Under the pieces are notes generated by a model. It ran no database searches. It was not told where the DNA came from and saw nothing but the letters and a program-made list of their open reading frames with translations. A program made the position numbers and the translations under genes. Shown piece after piece: positions 1 to 10,737 of a stretch of 64,000 bases of DNA; within the stretch, counting starts at the first letter, position 1, and each line of letters starts with the position of its first letter. Origin of the DNA: Histomonas meleagridis (taxonomy: Eukaryota > Parabasalia > Tritrichomonadida > Dientamoebidae); the NCBI GenBank assembly GCA_020186115.1, contig WSYJ01000025.1:1-64000 (forward strand). Direction: 5' to 3'.

Positions 1-601
1 ATACTATTGTTTTCTTATAATTATACATGAATACTAATTGTATGATAAATCTACAATAAATAGGATATATAGGATTCTTTCCATCTAATGTAAATTTTAT
101 ATTCAAAGTAGATCCGTCAGAAGGTGCATTATATATAACAGTTGGTTTTTCATAAAAATCATATTTGACACCAATAAATCTTCTTTTACTATCACTGAAT
201 GAAGCATGGAATTCTAAATATTCTCTATCCCAAACATTAGTAAAGGTTTTACCATTAGAGAAATTATTTAATATACTATAATTATCATCTGTAGTATCTT
301 GATTTAAGAATATTAAGAAATTATTTATATTGTTGTCATATGCGCCATTAATAGGATCAACAAATTTGAATTCATAATCACAATTAATCATAAGTTCTCC
401 TTTTTCATTATATAAGTATTCAAAACCGGGATCATTAGTAGTAAATGCATTATTAAGAGAATTGATTAAATAAGTAATTATTTCCAGCAAAGTATTATTA
501 CTAATAATTTGAATATTAACAATAGTTTCTATTTGTTCTTCAGACACTCGATAATTGAGTTGTCTTTTACTCAACGTATTATTAACAATAAAAATATTTA
601 T
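1..601 (-). CDS. Viral-element protein of unknown function, cut by the left edge
   Basis: A minus-strand frame is open without a stop from about 601 down to base 1, roughly 200 codons, and runs off the window. It is Asn/Tyr/Phe-rich like the other genes of this element. No ATG lies in frame near the 5' end; TTG at 574-572 is the nearest plausible start, so the start is unsettled. It is divergent from the fibre gene, and the two share a short AT-rich spacer with a palindrome at 603-614. I do not recognise the family. Its position beside the fibre gene would fit a spike, penton or accessory protein, but that is inference only. The frame itself is clear. Confidence 0.55.
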   Translation of the reverse strand, partial: MNIFIVNNTLSKRQLNYRVSEEQIETIVNIQIISNNTLLEIITYLINSLNNAFTTNDPGFEYLYNEKGELMINCDYEFKFVDPINGAYDNNINNFLIFLNQDTTDDNYSILNNFSNGKTFTNVWDREYLEFHASFSDSKRRFIGVKYDFYEKPTVIYNAPSDGSTLNIKFTLDGKNPIYPIYCRFIIQLVFMYNYKKTIV

Positions 602-602
602 T

Positions 603-614
603 TATTATATAATA
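603..614. promoter_or_regulatory. Palindromic AT-rich element in divergent spacer
   Basis: TATTATATAATA is a perfect 12-bp palindrome lying between the minus-strand gene and the fibre gene, two bases before the ATG at 617. The same 12-mer occurs in another divergent spacer of this element (12707-12718), and a near copy lies in a third (about 8511-8525). It probably serves as a bidirectional core promoter. This is inferred from position and repetition. Confidence 0.45.
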
Positions 615-616
615 AA

Positions 617-3600
617 ATGACACTTCAACAATACGAAAGATTAGAAAATATAGTAAAATCATTATTAAATAAAAATAGTGTTGTATATTCTAATTATAGC
701 AAAACAGCAGATACTATTAGCAATGGTATATGTTCATTAACAATAAATAGTATAGATAAATCATTTATATTTACTTATGGAACAAATCGTATAATAATTA
801 ATATTTTAGATAACAGCATTAAAAATCTTGTTTTAATAAATGATATATTAGTAAGTGATATTATTACAGGATCAAATATTATGAATAATGCTTATTTAAA
901 ACAAATGTTTAGTAATATTGATAAAGTATTAGATTTATATAAAGAATTCGTCAAAATTAATGAAGATAATAATAACGTCATTATAAGTAATTTATTGATA
1001 GAAACTATTAACGGCTATTCTACAGAAGATTTTGCTTTGAAGAACCATACTCATGATGATAGATATTCTCTATTAAATCATACTCATAATATTATTGATA
1101 ACGATTTACTCGTTAACGGCTTTTTAGTAGCAAGTAGTTATAACGGATATTACATTGGTAACAGTATTGGCGATGGATCTAATGCAACAATAACGATACC
1201 TTGTATAGCTACTATTAAAAGTGATGGTGTTATGTAAGTAGGAGAATACATTGATTTTCATTATAGAGATGATTATAATAATAATAATACTTGGAAAATT
1301 AGAGCTATAACTGATACATTAAGTTTTCAAGCAAAAGGCGGTAAAACAATTATTCTTAATAATAACGGCAATATTTAATGTAATTCTATTAATAATACAT
1401 CTGTTGACAGTTTTTCTTTAACAACACATAACCATGATGATAGATATTCATTAATAGATCATATACATAGTGATTATTTAACAAGTGTCAATTCAGATAA
1501 TATTAATAATAAATTAACTGGTATTTATTATAACGAAGAATTATTAGAAACTAATGAGGAGGAAGAGGAGGATATTTATGAAAAATATACATTAATTAAT
1601 CAAGATCTTATAGTTAACGGTAAAATCAACGAAATTGATACTAATAATATAGCTCTTATAGAAGATGGTATTTTAATAATTTCTGATGTAATATTATTTG
1701 AGAATGGTGTTAATATATCAACTTACGATAATACTACAGAAGATGGTATTACAGAAAACAATTTATTAATTAATTTTCCAAACGGTAATAGTATCATGTT
1801 AGAAGACAGTGGACATACTTATGGTATAGTTAATGTTGATGGAGTATTAACATCAGAATACTATTTAACAAAACAAATGATTATAGATGATGATGAGATA
1901 CAAGAATTATTAACAGGAGCACCTGGAGAAGATGGTGAAGGATATAAAAAGAACTGGCTAGAATACTTATTAGATGCCTTTTCTTTTGCTATGTCATTAG
2001 CTGAATTTGCTGAACTGGCAAGTAAAGTATATAACAGTATTAAAAACAGCAGTTGGGCTATGTTGTTAATTAGCAGATTAGAGAATGTGGTTACAGGAGC
2101 CAGGGGTAATATACCTATACCTACATTAAGAAGCGTTGTATTTGATGAATATGATATATCAACTGATGAAAATTTAAATGATTTAGAAGGTCCAGATGAT
2201 GAAGATATTGATAACAATTTTAATGAATATAACTATTTAATAACATTATTTCCTGAAATGGATGTAATATTTAAGAACTTAAAGTATTATTATAAATATG
2301 TCTCTAAAGGACAAAGAACTAATGAATTAGGTATGTTATTAGTAGACTGTCAAATATATAAACGTTTTATAAATCATACTCATGATCAATACTTAATAAG
2401 TTCTGATTTAAATAATTATACAGGAATTACTTATCATAAGGATTTAATTGATACTATTATTAATGAAGAAGAGGAGGAAGAGGATATTTATGAAATATAT
2501 ACTAATATAAATCAAGATTTAAAGGTAAATGGTGATATAGAATGTAATAATATTAATGGTGTTGATTTAGATGAATTATCTGTTATTATTAGTAATGATA
2601 TATTTAACATAAATAACAAGCTAACAGGAATTAGTTATAATAAGGATTATATAGAAACTACTGAGGAAGAAGATATCTATGAAATATATACTGATATAAA
2701 TCAAGATTTAAAAGTTAACGGCAACATAACTGTTGACAGTGCTATTTGCACCGGTAATATAGAAGTTAATTCTGTTAACAATATACCTGTTGATAATTTT
2801 TCATTAATAAATCATACTCATGATCAGTATTTAACTAATGATGATTTAACTGATATAAATAAGGCTTTAACAGGAATATCATAGAATGAATACGGCGTTT
2901 GGACAAAGGTTGAACAAGATTTATTAGTAGATAATGATATTTCCTGCAGGATATTAACGTCAAAACGTAATATCAATATTGATCGCAGCAAATATCCAGA
3001 TGATACAAATATCTATCAAGGATTATTCATTTATAGATCTAATGCAGTAACAGGTAATTCTATCAGAATGGAAATAGATGTATTACCATATGGCGATGAT
3101 TGTAGTGTAATAGAACATTACGTAGGTTCTGATGATAATATTGATACTTGTTTATAATTTAAAACTTGTGACGGTAATTACGTAAGTATATATAAAAACG
3201 GTAATATTAGTTGTAATTCTATTAACGGTATTAATACTAATAATATTTCATTAACAACACATAATCATGACGATAAATATTCATTAATAAATCATACTCA
3301 CAACACAATTGATAATAATTTAACCGTAAACGAAAGCATTAGTTGTACTTATATTAATAATATTGATACTGATAACATTTCTTTAAAAAATCATACTCAT
3401 ACAGAATTTAATAATAATTTAACTGTCAATAATAATTTAACTGTTAACGGAAATATAAATTGTACTTATATTAATGATATTGACACTGATAACATATCTT
3501 TAATAAATCATACTCACAACACTATAAATAACGATTTAAAAATATATGGTAATTTAGAAGTAAATTATATTAATAATATACCTGTTGATAACTCCTCTTT

Positions 3601-4660
3601 AACAAGTCATAATCATGATGATAAATATTCATTATTAAATCATACTCATAATACTATAAATAACGACTTAACTGTTAACGGTAAAATTAATAATTATTAT
3701 TTGAATAACGGTTCTAATGCAAATAATTTATTAAACACATTACCTTGTATAGCTACTATTAAATCAGACGGTGTTATGGAAGTAGGTTGTTATATAGATT
3801 TTCATGATAATTATGAATTTAACAATGATTACTCTTGGAGAATAGCATCTACTGATTCATTAGAGTTTAAAAGAAACGGTTCTGGATCAATTACTTTTAA
3901 TAATAACGGCAATATTCAATGTAATATTGTTAACGGAATTAACTTAAATAATTTAGCATTAACAGACCATACTCATGAACCAAATGATATAGTTCCTTAT
4001 CAAAATGCTGTATTAAGAACAGGTAGATTTTAATATTTTGTATATCATGATCAATCAACAGAAGCACCAGGAACATATACTTGGAGGATAGCTTCTTATC
4101 AAAATGAATTAGGGTTTTGGCATTATTCTAATGATACTTATAGAAAAGCAATTATTAGCAGTTCAGGAGGAGGTCAAATTAATAAAACAATAACTCATAA
4201 CAGTCCTATTGATAATAATGAAAATATCGATAATTTTGATATTGGAAAACCAGTATTTATAACAGGTGATGTTTATAAATTAGTTAATGAAAATGATGTT
4301 AATAAGTATATTTCTACTACAGATTCTATTAATTGCATACCTTCTGTTAAAAGTACAGGTTCTTATAAAGTTTTTATAGGAATATGTGTTGATAAACATA
4401 TTGCTAACAGTGTTTTTCAAATAGGTGATACTATGAAACAAGATATTAGTATTAATCAAAATACTATAGATTTTGCTACTCATGGTGATTATTATTTTAA
4501 AGTTAATGATAGCAGTAAATATAATATTGGTGATATAGTTTTATATGACGGTAGTATTTTAGATGATGATGCTGTATTAACAACGAAAATTAACAGTATG
4601 ATTATTGGTAAGATTACAGCTGTAATAAATAATGATACAGTATCTGTATTTATAAGTTAA
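617..4660 (+). pseudogene. Long phage-tail-fibre-like protein with NHTHD repeats; five in-frame stops
   Basis: A single frame of about 1,350 codons begins at ATG 617 and keeps phase to TAA 4658, broken by TAA 1235, TAA 1376, TAG 2882, TAA 3155 and TAA 4031 but by no frameshift. The product is built from repeats with the motif [N/D]HTHD(x)YL or THNHDD(R/K)Y, at least ten copies. These HxH motifs are typical of trimeric phage tail fibres, where paired His residues bind metal along the shaft. A short collagen-like Gly-rich stretch lies near 1916-1942. Two stops align with sense codons in a paralogous repeat at 3770-3920 (GAA and CAA), which suggests nonsense mutation. Likely role: host-attachment spike of the virion. 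Alternatives are readthrough or a non-standard code in the source virus. The fold call is solid; whether the gene is alive is not settled. Confidence 0.75.
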
Positions 4661-4673
4661 TTTTATATATTTT

Positions 4674-4902
4674 TGTGATGTTTACATTAAAAAGTGTCAT
4701 CGGTTATTATTCATATAACACGTCTGTTAACGGTTATTTTTCATATAACAAGTCTGTTAACGGTTATTTTTCATATAACATGACACTTTTGTATAAACTA
4801 ATCAATATATTAATTATTTAAATATGAGTAATATTATGTACAAATACATCATATAAGTTGACCGTTAATAATGACACTTTTGTATAAACTAATCAATATA
4901 TA
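4674..4902. repeat. 30-bp tandem repeat and repeated 3' block after the fibre gene
   Basis: About 2.7 copies of a 30-bp unit (core TCTGTTAACGGTTATTTTTC) lie at about 4705-4780. They are followed by two copies of a block starting ATGACACTTTTGTATAAACT (about 4779 and 4871). The inverted form, AAAAAGTGTCAT, precedes the tandem array at 4688. The region is non-coding and may be a terminator or regulatory region between the fibre gene and the next repeat. Confidence 0.7.
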
Positions 4903-4939
4903 AAAATATATCGAATCAGCAATAAAATATGAATATCTC

Positions 4940-5150
4940 AATAAATACGATGATTTAAGCTATTATTATAGTATGTCCTCAATGTCCTGGATGTCCTGGA
5001 TAGTCCTGGGACGTACAACTTCGTCTAAAGCTTACCCGCAACACGCAACTGCGCAACAATTTAGCAACAATAATAATAGTATTGGTGTGTTTTTTGCTAA
5101 CAATTTCTATAATAATACCCTTTTATAAAGGACATAGACGGACAATACGA
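4940..5150 (+). repeat. Repeat copy A (GTCCTGGAT-type), plus orientation
   Basis: This is one of four copies of a ~190-bp sequence. It begins with tandem ATGTCCTGG-like units at 4975, passes through an ACCCGCAACACGCAACTGCG core, and ends in ACCCTTTTATAAAGGACATA. Copies lie at 7050-7287 (minus), 13557-13790 (plus) and 14187-14386 (minus). A and the minus copy at 7050 bracket the helicase gene. The outer flank (AATACGATGA followed by ATAGTATGTCC) most resembles that of copy D. Confidence 0.85.
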
Positions 5151-5175
5151 TGAAAATAAACGTTCATTAATTGTA

Positions 5176-7020
5176 ATGGCGGGTTCAAAATATAGAGATT
5201 CATCACATAAATTATCTATTTCAACATATGAATTTATTAGAGGTAATTATGACAGTATTATTATCAGAAATGTTAATGATATATTAAAGGATTTAGATAT
5301 AAAAATAACTATAGAACAACCACAGGAAGTTCAAAATATTATTAAGATGTATAATAACTCTGACAATATCACTGTCGGTTTTGCTAGAACATTAATGTAC
5401 GGTTTAGAAGGTCTTGAAATACATAATGATGCTGGTTATATGCTATTATCAAAAGAAATAACACTATTTCCACTATTTCACGCTATTAACAGTTTGCCTA
5501 ATGAAGTAATAAATGAAGCATATGACTTTATATATAATAATTGTAACTTAACGCCTAATGCTAAATCTAACTTTTATAATGCTAAAGAGAGATATATGCA
5601 TTTACAAACTCATTACGGAGTTTTAATTAAAATAATTAAACTCTATAATGAAGATAATTATAATACATATATTAAAGGTAGTGCTGATGAAGGTATAATA
5701 CATAACATAGACCTTAATGATAACTTTACTATGACAAATATACGTGAGAAAGCTGAAAACCACATATATAAATGTTATAAGGATATCGTTTAAGATCTAA
5801 GCAAAGTGATTAGATTTATAGAAAGTCATAACTTAATGTTTATTCAGAAGACATTTGATATTCATAATAATAAATATAAAATATTATTATTAACAGAATC
5901 TACTATGAATAAATCGCTCAAAATGATTAAACTTTGGAAAGATGGTAATAAGTATATAACAGCATATGATGCTATCATTAATTATCAATCTAAATTAACT
6001 ATCAAAGGTGTTAAATTCTATAGTAAAAATAACAAAAATATATTCTCTTTGTTTCAATGTTATAAATACAGCACTGTTGATAATATAAACATAGATATAA
6101 TATCTCAATACTTAAGTCTTATTCATGAAGTAATTGTCGATAACAATGATTATATATATAACTATATATTAAACTGGATATCTTACATAATCAAAAATCC
6201 TGGCAAAAAGACTGAAACAGCTATTGTATCAAAAGGTTTACAAGGAATATATAAGAACACCTTTACAGACGTTATCCGTGAGCTATTAAGCGGTTATAGT
6301 GAAAATAACATTAATCAAATAGGTGAGTTAACAGGTAACTTCAACAGTGTTATTGAAAGTAAGATGTTATTAGTTCTCAATGAATTAAAGAACGCTGGTG
6401 AAGACAGGTTGGCTAACTTTGACACGTTAAAATCAATTATTACTGACAAAACTATCAGAATTAATGAGAAAGATCAACCTAGAAGAACTTCTGAGAACGT
6501 TGCTAATTTAATATTTATTACTTATAATAGTTATTATGTTAAAATTGAGTCTGGTGATAGAAGATATGTTGTATTATTATGTAATGGCAAATATAAGGAC
6601 AATCATGATTATTGGAATACTTTATATAACAGTTTTATCTCACAGTTTTATAGTCATTTATTAACATATTTTATACAAAGAGATATTAGTAATTTTAACC
6701 CAAGAATCATATCTATGACAGAAGCTAAACAAGACTTAATAGAAGCCTCTAAAAACCCTGTAGAACGATTTATATGTGATCATTATAATGCGTTATGTAA
6801 AGGTTGAGTATGTAGTGACGCTTTAAGTTATAAACCTTATGAGATTAAAACAAGGCCTTTTCAACTACAATTGAAAGATAAATGTATTAGAAAACGTGAG
6901 TCCACTGGTGATAGGCGTTGGTATTATGAATTAAAGGATGAGTACAAGACTATATATCACTAAACAGAGTCCGATAATGATGTTGAAGTCAGTAATTATG
7001 AATTAATATGTGATAATTAA
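5176..7020 (+). pseudogene. SF3/D5-type viral helicase, three in-frame stops and degenerate Walker A
   Basis: One frame of about 614 codons from ATG 5176 to TAA 7018 is interrupted by TAA 5791, TGA 6805 and TAA 6961, without a frameshift. The C-terminal half carries the signature of the poxvirus-D5-like superfamily 3 helicases of large DNA viruses, virophages and Polintons: a Walker A region (GLQGIYKNTF), Walker B (MLLVLNEL), a motif C-like segment (IFITYNSYY) and a GDRRYV arginine-finger segment. In active relatives the Walker A reads GxxGxGK(S/T/N); here the last Gly is Tyr, which would probably abolish ATP binding. The N-terminal ~200 residues have no recognisable motif. The gene would drive replication of the element. 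It sits alone between inverted repeats A and B. Confidence 0.75.
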
Positions 7021-7049
7021 AGCGCCATATAAACAATATATATAGTTAT

Positions 7050-7287
7050 TTTTGTCCGACAAAATAGTCGACTATGTCCTTTATAAAGGGGTATTATTAT
7101 AGAAATTGTTAGCAAAAAGCATATAACAACATCTACTGTTAGGATATATGTATTGTTGCGTAGTTGCGTGTTGCGGGTAAGTTTTAGGGGAATGTTACTG
7201 TCCATGGACTATCCAGGACATCGTGGACATTGAGGACATACAAGAGTTTTAATTAAATTCATCGTAATAGTAAACTTTGAACAAAAA
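7050..7287 (-). repeat. Repeat copy B, minus orientation
   Basis: Reverse-complement copy of the GTCCTGGAT-type repeat, with GTTGCGTAGTTGCGTGTTGCGG as the core complement and tandem GGACAT units at 7218-7240. Beyond the shared core it continues through AACTCTTG and AAGTTTACTATTACGATGA (as complement), matching copy C over about 45 further bases. B and C are therefore the closest pair. It closes the 2.3-kb helicase module that copy A opens. Confidence 0.85.
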
Positions 7288-7366
7288 TATGATTAATTTA
7301 CATCAATTTATTATCATATATACTCATTACTCAATCATTACTGACTCATAACTCACTTTGGCTCAC

Positions 7367-8498
7367 TTATTTTTTAAAGAATTCTTTTTCAATATCACTT
7401 ATTTTTTGATAAGTATTTCCACGTAAATAACTTGCTGGTATAATGTCTTTATAAGGTTTACTACCCGGAACTTGATATAATACAGTATATTTATCTTAGC
7501 TTTATCATATGATAATATCTTTTCTATAGAACCATTCCATCTATTAGGTATAGTATTTAACTTATATTTATGTTCAGCTTTATTTTTCACTATAATTAAT
7601 TGATGTCTAGGCTTCGTTATTACGCAACCATCTTTAGCAATTAATGTATACATATGTCCTTTACGGTCATCTATTTTGTACATTTCTCTGCTAATTTGAT
7701 AACGTTTTTTATGTATACCGTCATGCCGTGGTAATATATATCTAACATAAGAACCTACTGGTATAATTAAATCTTTAATTTTTTGTTGTTTATCGATCAA
7801 TTTTAAACACCTAAATATACTTTTTTTCTAAGTCTTTATAATTAAACATTTCATTAGGAGAACAATTCATTGCAGAATGATAACTATTATTATAAGTATT
7901 TATAAATTTATTCATTTTTTTAGGTGTTATATAAGTATATTTTTCCGCATGAGATTGATGTTTTGATCTCTCGGTTGGAGTATTCATATCACGTAATGTT
8001 CTTATAAATCTATCAATAATACCTAAACTATGGTTTTTATCTGTAATAATATGCATACTGACATTATTATCTGTTAATAATTTAACGTTATTTTAATACA
8101 AGAATCCGGGTTTTTCATCAGATGTTAGTTTTACAGGATGATATTTATATGAAAATTTTTTTAATGTATAATTAATATCTTTAGCAAATTTACTATTTAG
8201 GAGGATATACTACGACATATCTATTATTAGTTCCGATAAATATATGCCAATATCTAGGATCATGTTTTCCGTTATCATATAAATCATGAAACCAAGTATT
8301 TGGTCTGTTACTAAATATTTTTATCATATACGGTTTAATATCTTTTCTTTTAATAAACTTACCTTTTAAACGTTTCTTTACAACGTCTTTAATCTGTTTA
8401 CTTTTAACATTTAAAAGCTTATTTTTAACGTGTTTTTTTACATGCTTATATGTTTTAAAATGCGTCTTATCAATAGTATCATTTATAGATGTTTGCAT
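7367..8498 (-). pseudogene. Maverick/Polinton-type rve integrase, frameshifted
   Basis: Minus-strand frames 8498-8193, 8192-7811 and 7800-7367 together read as one retroviral-type integrase: a basic N-terminus, an RNase H-like core (WFHDLYDN, RYVVVYPP, LTSDEKPG, IIDRFIRTLRD), a YNNSYHSAMNCSPNEM segment after the core, and a chromodomain-like/SH3-like C-terminus (YVRYILPRHDG, PRHQLIIV, WNGSIEKIL). Phase changes lie near 8193, 7805 and 7495, and in-frame stops occur near 8095 (TAA) and 7811 (TAG). The position expected to hold the third catalytic acidic residue is Asp in IIDRF rather than Glu. In Polintons this enzyme inserts the element into host DNA. The copy is inactive as written. It is divergent from the pVI-like gene across 41 bases. 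Confidence 0.8.
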
Positions 8499-8539
8499 AT
8501 TTTTTATTACATATAATATAGTTATTTTTCGATAATAAA
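8499..8539. promoter_or_regulatory. Compact divergent spacer between integrase and pVI-like gene
   Basis: Only 41 bases separate the two divergent start codons. The spacer is almost pure A/T and contains TATTACATATAATA, a near match to the 12-bp palindrome found in the two other divergent spacers of this element. A bidirectional promoter is inferred. Confidence 0.4.
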
Positions 8540-8977
8540 ATGGGATTAGGCAATATATTTGGAGGAATCCGTAAACTAATACAAGGAGGTGGTAGACTGG
8601 TTAAAAATGTTATTGATAAAGGTAAACAAATTTGGGGTAAATTATCACCTATAATAAATAAAGGCGGTAAAATCATTAGTAAAATACCGGGAGCTATACA
8701 AACTATTAGAGGTAAAAAACAGCAAATGACAGATAAAATTGATCAAATAGTAGATATGGTTCCAGATGGTAAATTAAAGGATAAGATTAAAGGCGCTGTT
8801 GACAGAGGTAAACAAGTAACAGATAGAGTTATAAATAAAGCACAAGAAATTAGTGATAAAACACAACCTTACATTACTGCTGGTAAGAATATATATAATA
8901 AATCAAGTCAAGCTAAACCAGCAGTCGTTCAAAAACCTCCTGATCAAATAAATATGTCAGGAGTGAGATTGTTATAA
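8540..8977 (+). CDS. Small amphipathic minor-capsid-like protein (pVI-like)
   Basis: 145 residues, uninterrupted. The N-terminus (MGLGNIFGGIRKLIQGGG) is an amphipathic glycine-rich segment, followed by basic helical repeats (KGKQ, DRGKQVTDRV) and a Pro-rich tail. Adenovirus protein VI and its Polinton relatives have a membrane-active amphipathic N-terminus and are trimmed by the viral cysteine protease at (M/I/L)xGG-x or (M/I/L)xGx-G. Two such sites are visible: IFGG-I at residues 6-10 and IQGG-G at residues 14-18. This fits a membrane-lytic cement protein matured by an adenain-like protease. No protease gene is seen in the window. Homology is inferred from these features and from position beside capsid genes, not from alignment. 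Confidence 0.5.
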   Translation: MGLGNIFGGIRKLIQGGGRLVKNVIDKGKQIWGKLSPIINKGGKIISKIPGAIQTIRGKKQQMTDKIDQIVDMVPDGKLKDKIKGAVDRGKQVTDRVINKAQEISDKTQPYITAGKNIYNKSSQAKPAVVQKPPDQINMSGVRLL

Positions 8978-9008
8978 AATAAATAATGTATGTTTTATTT
9001 TTATATAA

Positions 9009-9698
9009 ATGACTGAGACAGAGACAGAACTTGAAATTAATAACGTTGTTAATGAAAATAATGCTTAAAATGAAGGATCATCAAATGATCCCGGGGTTAA
9101 AAACCTTAATGCTGTTATTAAAAATAACGATCAACACATAATCATTGAGTAGAAACCTATTAAAAAATTAACTAAAGAAGAAAAGGATATTATTATTAAT
9201 AATGCAAAAAATGGTATTGATAATAAATATTATGATGTTATGCTTTTTAAGAACGGTAATGCGAAAATAATTAAAAAGAATAGCGGTGAAATGTCATATA
9301 ATGTTGTTAATGATAATAACACGGAGTCTAGCCCTAACGGGGGTAATGATTCAAAAAACAGTAACAAACAAGTATATCTTTCAAATGATCAATTATTAAT
9401 GCAAAATATTATTGATTTAAATTCTAAAATTGAACGTTTAAGAACAAAACGAAAGAAATTAAAACGTAAATATAAACATATGAAAAATGATATATATGAA
9501 CAAATAGATGAAAATGATCTTGAAAATACCAATGGAATCAATAATGTTAAAGAACAGCCTTCAGATGAGGTTGATGAAGAAGATAATAATATAAATGAGA
9601 CTAATGATAATAATATGTCTGATAACGTTAATAATAATAATTATATGTATAGATATAAACCAAGAGGCTGGAGGTCTTATATCACATCTCTACAATAA
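9009..9698 (+). pseudogene. Asn/Glu-rich coiled-coil virion-like protein with two early stops
   Basis: From ATG 9009, preceded by TTTTTATATAA, a frame of about 229 codons runs to TAA 9696, broken at codon 20 (TAA 9066) and codon 48 (TAG 9150). It can also be read alone from ATG 9240 as 152 residues. The protein has Asn-rich linkers, a basic coiled coil (residues ~130-160: KIERLRTKRKKLKRKYKHM) and an acidic Asn-rich tail. I do not recognise a family. Position between pVI-like and core-like genes suggests a structural or DNA-associated virion protein. The in-phase upstream extension argues that 9009 is the original start. Confidence 0.55.
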
Positions 9699-9727
9699 GG
9701 TTTTTAGGTTTTATTTATACATAAATA

Positions 9728-10622
9728 ATGCCAAAGAAATATATTAAAAAAAATAAGAAAATTGCAAAAAAGAAAAGCATTAGACGTAAGATTATCAAAC
9801 ATAATAATAACACGCTTTTCAAAGAAAGCAGCAATTATAAATTGCCAAAGTCTATCTATAACGTGGGTAATAACAACACCAATAATAAAGCTCCATTATA
9901 TAGCAGAGGTGCTAGATCTCAAATGTTAAATAATATGGGTCAGATGCCTATTATTTCACAAACTTCTCCTAATGTGAACTTAGATAATATTAATAGAATG
10001 ATAGTAGATAATGATATTAGACAACAAGAACTAAATAATCAAAGGAAATCAAAAGAACAAGAATTAGCACGTAAGAAAGACATAGTCAAACAAGAAAGTA
10101 GATATGAAAAAACAAACAGCAGACGCAGAAGCTAAATTTAAAGATGCAGAAGAAAGAAGAAAATCAACTGAGAAAGAACTTAAGAAGCAAATAGAGTATA
10201 ATAAGAAATATGAGCAAGAGAATAAACAATATCAAGAAACTTTTCAAGAATTACGTAAGACTCAATTGCAAGGGGACTTAGACATGATAAAAAATGATAA
10301 TGCTACTATACAAGCACAATTAGCAGAAACTAAAATGTTAACTATAGAAAGACAACATGAGATAGAAGCTAATGAACAATATTGATTAAAGTCTAGTTTA
10401 CAAAAAGAACTTGATAAAGTTAATTCAGAAAATGAAATCTTGCAAAAAGTATTAGAATCTGATGATTTTACTAAAGCTAATGAAAAAAGAGCAGAAATTC
10501 AAAGAGCGTTAGAAATTGCTGAATATGAGAATGAGTTATTAAAGAAACAAAATGAAGCTAATAAAAGATATGAGCAAGAAAGATTAGAAAGAATGACTAT
10601 ATTGCAATTTCAAGACTATTAA
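9728..10622 (+). pseudogene. Basic N-terminal, coiled-coil core-like protein; one frameshift, internal TGA
   Basis: It starts at ATG 9728 with a strongly basic N-terminus (MPKKYIKKNKKIAKKK), then an Asn-rich linker and a long heptad-like coiled coil rich in E/K/Q. The frame changes at an A-run near 10109-10114 (one extra A), then continues in a second frame through TGA 10383 to TAA 10620, after which coding-like sequence goes on toward 10700. The basic head plus coiled coil resembles DNA-binding core proteins of adenovirus-like virions, but this is only an analogy. The A-run frameshift could be a real mutation, a sequencing slip, or programmed slippage. It lies immediately upstream of the capsid gene. 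Confidence 0.55.
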
Positions 10623-10737
10623 CGATTAGATGATAAGTATATAACTGATATAACAGCAAGTTATCAAAAAGAATTGGCATATCTTTTGAAGATTAATTAT
10701 TTTAATTATAATTTTCATTATTTTTTAACAACTAAAT

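Noticed and set aside
1861-2217. A 118-residue minus-strand frame inside the fibre gene
   Set aside because: It is the shadow of the fibre frame, which has motif and repeat support.
617-4660. Firm claim that the element uses TAA/TAG as Gln
   Set aside because: TGA also occurs in frame in other genes, two stops align to different sense codons (GAA and CAA), and nearby genes have true frameshifts; decay is the simpler view, so the idea is kept only as a testable alternative.
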